Shown: piece by piece, positions 61,702 to 64,000 of the stretch
How the letters are laid out: each line of letters starts with the position of its first letter
Position numbering within the stretch: the stretch's first letter is position 1
From: an uncultured Spirochaetales bacterium
Lineage (GTDB): Bacteria > Spirochaetota > Spirochaetia > Sphaerochaetales > Sphaerochaetaceae
Direction: 5' to 3'
DNA length: 64,000 nt
Assembly: GCA_949285905.1 (NCBI GenBank)
Contig: CASDZV010000051.1
Span: forward strand, 31,607 to 95,606
The notes under the pieces: model-generated
The model's database searches: none
What the model was told of the DNA's origin: nothing
Seen by the model: the letters and a program-made list of their open reading frames with translations, nothing else
Program-made: the position numbers and the translations under genes

Positions 61702-62576
61702 GCTGGAGGATTGTAGTCATTAATTCGCGAGCAAGGCTTGAAACGAAGATGGGCTACTTAGTTGTGAGGGGGACAGAAACGAAAAGGATTTTGATTGATG
61801 AGATTTCTGTTCTTCTCATAGAAGATATTGGTTGTATTGTGTCATCTGCATTACTTGAAACTCTTCTTGAGCATAAGGTGAATGTTCTTTTATGTAACCA
61901 TAAACATAATCCTGCCATGCAGGTTCTTCCACTGCATGGCAGCTATGATACAAGTGCAAAGATTTATTCCCAGATAAAATGGTCAGATGAGATCAAGGGA
62001 CTGGTCTGGGCGGAGATTGTCAGGGATAAAATCAGGAAACAATCAGGTGTATTGCGTCGCCATATAGAAGATGATAGTTGGAAAAATGTTCTTCATTATG
62101 CTTCTGAAGTTGAAATTAGGGACGCTTCCAACCGGGAGGCTCATGCCGCTAAAGTATACTTTAATGCGTTGCTTGGGCATTCGTTTTCCCGTCATGAGCC
62201 TTCGTATGTGAATGATGCATTGAACTATGGATATGCAATACTTTTATCAGTAGTGAGTCGTTGCATTGTCTCAAACGGGTATCTGACGCAATTAGGGATC
62301 TTTCATCATAGCGTTTTCAATTCGTTCAATCTCAGTTCTGATTTGATGGAGCCATTCAGACCATTAGTAGATGAGAAAGTACTATCTCTTCCGATAGGGG
62401 AGGAACTTTCACACGAGTCAAAAATGATCATCATCAACCTACTCAATGATATCGTGATGATAAAAGGAAAGAAAACAACAGTTATGGCTGCTCTTGAGAT
62501 TTATGTAAAAAGTGTTCTTGACTCTCTTGAGTCAGGGAATTCACAGATGATTTCATTTTATGAAACAGAAAACTAG
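61698..62576 (+). CDS. cas1: CRISPR-associated integrase Cas1 (type II)
   Basis: A 292-residue Cas1 that inserts new spacers at the leader end of the array. The metal residues are present: E147 in SNREAHAAKVYF, His in GIFHHSVFNSF (203-204) and E218 in DLMEPFRP, close to the numbering of streptococcal Cas1. It overlaps cas9 by 4 bp and cas2 by 17 bp. Confidence 0.97.
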   Translation: MSWRIVVINSRARLETKMGYLVVRGTETKRILIDEISVLLIEDIGCIVSSALLETLLEHKVNVLLCNHKHNPAMQVLPLHGSYDTSAKIYSQIKWSDEIKGLVWAEIVRDKIRKQSGVLRRHIEDDSWKNVLHYASEVEIRDASNREAHAAKVYFNALLGHSFSRHEPSYVNDALNYGYAILLSVVSRCIVSNGYLTQLGIFHHSVFNSFNLSSDLMEPFRPLVDEKVLSLPIGEELSHESKMIIINLLNDIVMIKGKKTTVMAALEIYVKSVLDSLESGNSQMISFYETEN

Positions 62577-62886
62577 ATTTATGCGAACATTTGTTTTCTT
62601 TGATTTGCCTGTTTTAACAGAATCGGACAGGCGGGAATATAGAAGATTTCGCAAATTTCTGCTCAAGAACGGGTTTGTAATGCTGCAAGAATCTGTATAT
62701 GCAAAACTGTCTTTGAACCCTACAGCAGTGGAAACTGTGGAATTGGCTGTTAAAGCAAATGCCCCGAAATCTGGAATGGTTCAGCTCTTGACAGTTACAG
62801 AGAAGCAATATGCTTCAATGCAATATATTACAGGAGAATTCAAGTCTGAATATCTGAATACTACAGATAGATTGGTGATATTATGA
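62560..62886 (+). CDS. cas2: CRISPR-associated protein Cas2
   Basis: A 108-residue Cas2 with the ferredoxin-like core start MRTFVFFDLPV and YRRFRKFLLKNGFVMLQESVY, a pattern of type II Cas2. It bridges Cas1 dimers in the integration complex. The start at 62560 gives an N-terminal extension like streptococcal Cas2; ATG 62581 is an alternative. Confidence 0.95.
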   Translation: MKQKTRFMRTFVFFDLPVLTESDRREYRRFRKFLLKNGFVMLQESVYAKLSLNPTAVETVELAVKANAPKSGMVQLLTVTEKQYASMQYITGEFKSEYLNTTDRLVIL

Positions 62887-63560
62887 AACTTGTGCACCCA
62901 GATTTTGAATTCTCAATTGATTTCAGCGATGGAAGCATGACAGCATTGTTCTTTGACTCTCCTCCGCTGATGCGAAGGTTCTTGCAGAGTTTTCTAAATC
63001 AATATGAAAACGATGATGGCAGCTTTGTATTATCGGAGAATGGCAGTGAAATAAGTTTACAGAACAATGTTTCGCTTATAACCGACCCCATCTGCTTTGA
63101 AATCAATGATAAACGTCTTGCCACTAAAGTTCAGAATCAATTGAAATCATTTATTGTGTCTGAAGATATGTATGAAGCTACGAATGAAGTTTTAGCAAAC
63201 ATTAATCGATATTCTGAGAGAGTAAAAGAAGCATTCACATATCCAATTACCAATAGTGAGGCAGAAGCTACTGGATTGATAAAATTGCTGAATTTCTCAC
63301 TCGCTTATGATTATGAGAATGAGCTTGAAAAACTTCTTGAGTATATGAACATGATGCATGATATTTGCAAAGTCTCGGCCTTTATGATCTTGAATCTTTT
63401 CTCATATTTCTCAATAGACGAAGTTCGGACATTTTGCAATGAGGCTAGATTGCATGGCCATTCTGTTTTGCTTGTAGATTCAAACCTATCTGTCTCTGAA
63501 CAATCCTTAGAATTCTTGAGAAAAATAATAATCGATGTCGATGGCTGTCAGCTATTCTGA
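62883..63560 (+). CDS. csn2: Csn2-family adaptation protein (type II-A)
   Basis: A 225-residue protein in the csn2 position, directly after cas2 with an ATGA overlap. Length and the pattern (short N-terminal beta segment, LITDPICFEIND, acidic helical middle, C-terminal VLLVDSNLSVS strand) fit Csn2, a ring protein that holds free DNA ends during spacer acquisition. Sequence identity is low, so the call rests on context plus length and pattern. It makes this a subtype II-A locus. Confidence 0.8.
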   Translation: MKLVHPDFEFSIDFSDGSMTALFFDSPPLMRRFLQSFLNQYENDDGSFVLSENGSEISLQNNVSLITDPICFEINDKRLATKVQNQLKSFIVSEDMYEATNEVLANINRYSERVKEAFTYPITNSEAEATGLIKLLNFSLAYDYENELEKLLEYMNMMHDICKVSAFMILNLFSYFSIDEVRTFCNEARLHGHSVLLVDSNLSVSEQSLEFLRKIIIDVDGCQLF

Positions 63561-63615
63561 GCCAGACATTTTATTTGAATAATGTCCAAAACATTAAATT
63601 AAAGCACTTGTAGAG
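63561..63615 (+). promoter_or_regulatory. CRISPR leader
   Basis: A 55-bp AT-rich stretch between csn2 and the first repeat, ending CTTGTAGAG right at the repeat. In type II-A systems a leader-anchoring sequence at this place (streptococcal form ends in CTACGAG) directs integration, and TGTAGAG looks similar. An AATGT/ACATT dyad (around 63582-63596) is also present. Confidence 0.6.
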
Positions 63616-64000
63616 GCTTGGGAGTTATGTTATTTCTTAGAGTACTCAAGAATGAACGGTGAAGGCTACTGCTTCTATACGGCTTGGGAGTTATGTTATT
63701 TCTTAGAGTACTCAAGATGTAAAAGGTGCGCTCGTATTCGTGAGAATGCTTGGGAGTTATGTTATTTCTTAGAGTACTCAAGAATGGCTTCTATAGATAG
63801 GACTAATGCTGATGCTTGGGAGTTATGTTATTTCTTAGAGTACTCAAGATATCCTCCTTGACAGGAGAGCGAACGACATGCTTGGGAGTTATGTTATTTC
63901 TTAGAGTACTCAAGCTGACAAGCAAGATGTTTAAATAGCTGGACAGCTTGGGAGTTATGTTATTTCTTAGAGTACTCAAGCATCAGCACCAAGACCAATC
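63616..64000 (+). CRISPR. Type II-A CRISPR array, at least six repeats, runs off the window
   Basis: Six identical 35-base cores start at 63616, 63682, 63748, 63814, 63880 and 63946, an exact 66-bp period; with one more base the repeat is 36 and the spacer 30. Repeats begin GCTTGGGAGTTATGTTATTT and end GAGTACTCAAG. The 36th base is A after the first four and C after the last two. Five complete spacers are visible and all differ. The partial spacer after 63980 shows the array continues. The direction is the same as cas9. Confidence 0.99.

Noticed and set aside
63599..63861. Frames of 60-69 residues across the CRISPR array on both strands
   Set aside because: They only translate the repeats, whose 66-bp period keeps frame; no gene start signals are present.

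Overview
The window is chromosomal DNA from a bacterium with a two-membrane envelope (periplasmic binding proteins, a TolC/RND tripartite pump, Lpt proteins). Gene content and protein style fit a saccharolytic, anaerobic spirochaete, perhaps near Sphaerochaeta or Treponema. That placement is inference from gene families; there is no rRNA in the window. Genes are densely packed, with many 4-bp ATGA start/stop overlaps, and the CRISPR end looks more AT-rich than the rest.

Layout: 1-11.1 kb is a leftward carbohydrate operon: a LacI regulator, a binding-protein ABC transporter, a GH63-type hydrolase, an SGNH esterase, a beta-helix protein and a GH13 glucosyl phosphorylase. 11.4-15.9 kb is a leftward envelope operon (ymdB-like, rseC-like, lptC, lptA, lptB, rpoN). 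After tRNA-Leu come an aldo/keto reductase, an endonuclease and a CPBP protease, then rightward addB-addA and a leftward run patB, EFR1 ferredoxin, threonine aldolase, aroA, SprT/DUF2786. rimO-pcrA and rplM-rpsI run rightward; the latter has a long structured leader. A DUF4143 ATPase behind 23-bp tandem repeats, recX and adenine deaminase follow. 38.9-44.5 kb is an RND efflux operon. 44.7-49.9 kb is a hexuronate cluster (nagB-like, uxuA, gntR, uxuB, yitT). Then come trpB, an AlkD-like gene, a LUD protein, a HAD phosphatase and a TAXI-type TRAP transporter.

The right end (56.5-64 kb) holds an initiator tRNA-Met, an internally deleted ISL3-family element and a type II-A CRISPR-Cas locus: tracrRNA, cas9, cas1, cas2, csn2 and at least six repeats. 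The tracrRNA is not in any open reading frame. I identified it on the minus strand at about 57532-57624 from an anti-repeat that reproduces the lower stem / GA bulge / upper stem layout of Cas9 guides, followed by hairpins and an intrinsic terminator. Its promoter lies over the cas9 start region on the opposite strand.

A second theme is gene starts. First genes of several operons lack a Shine-Dalgarno sequence and instead have a -10 box 6-7 bases before the start codon (lacI, ymdB-like, AKR, addB, aroA, DUF4143 ATPase, LUD, perhaps recX). This suggests leaderless mRNAs, while most internal genes carry good ribosome binding sites. A third theme is short perfect hairpins without U-tracts at junctions inside operons.
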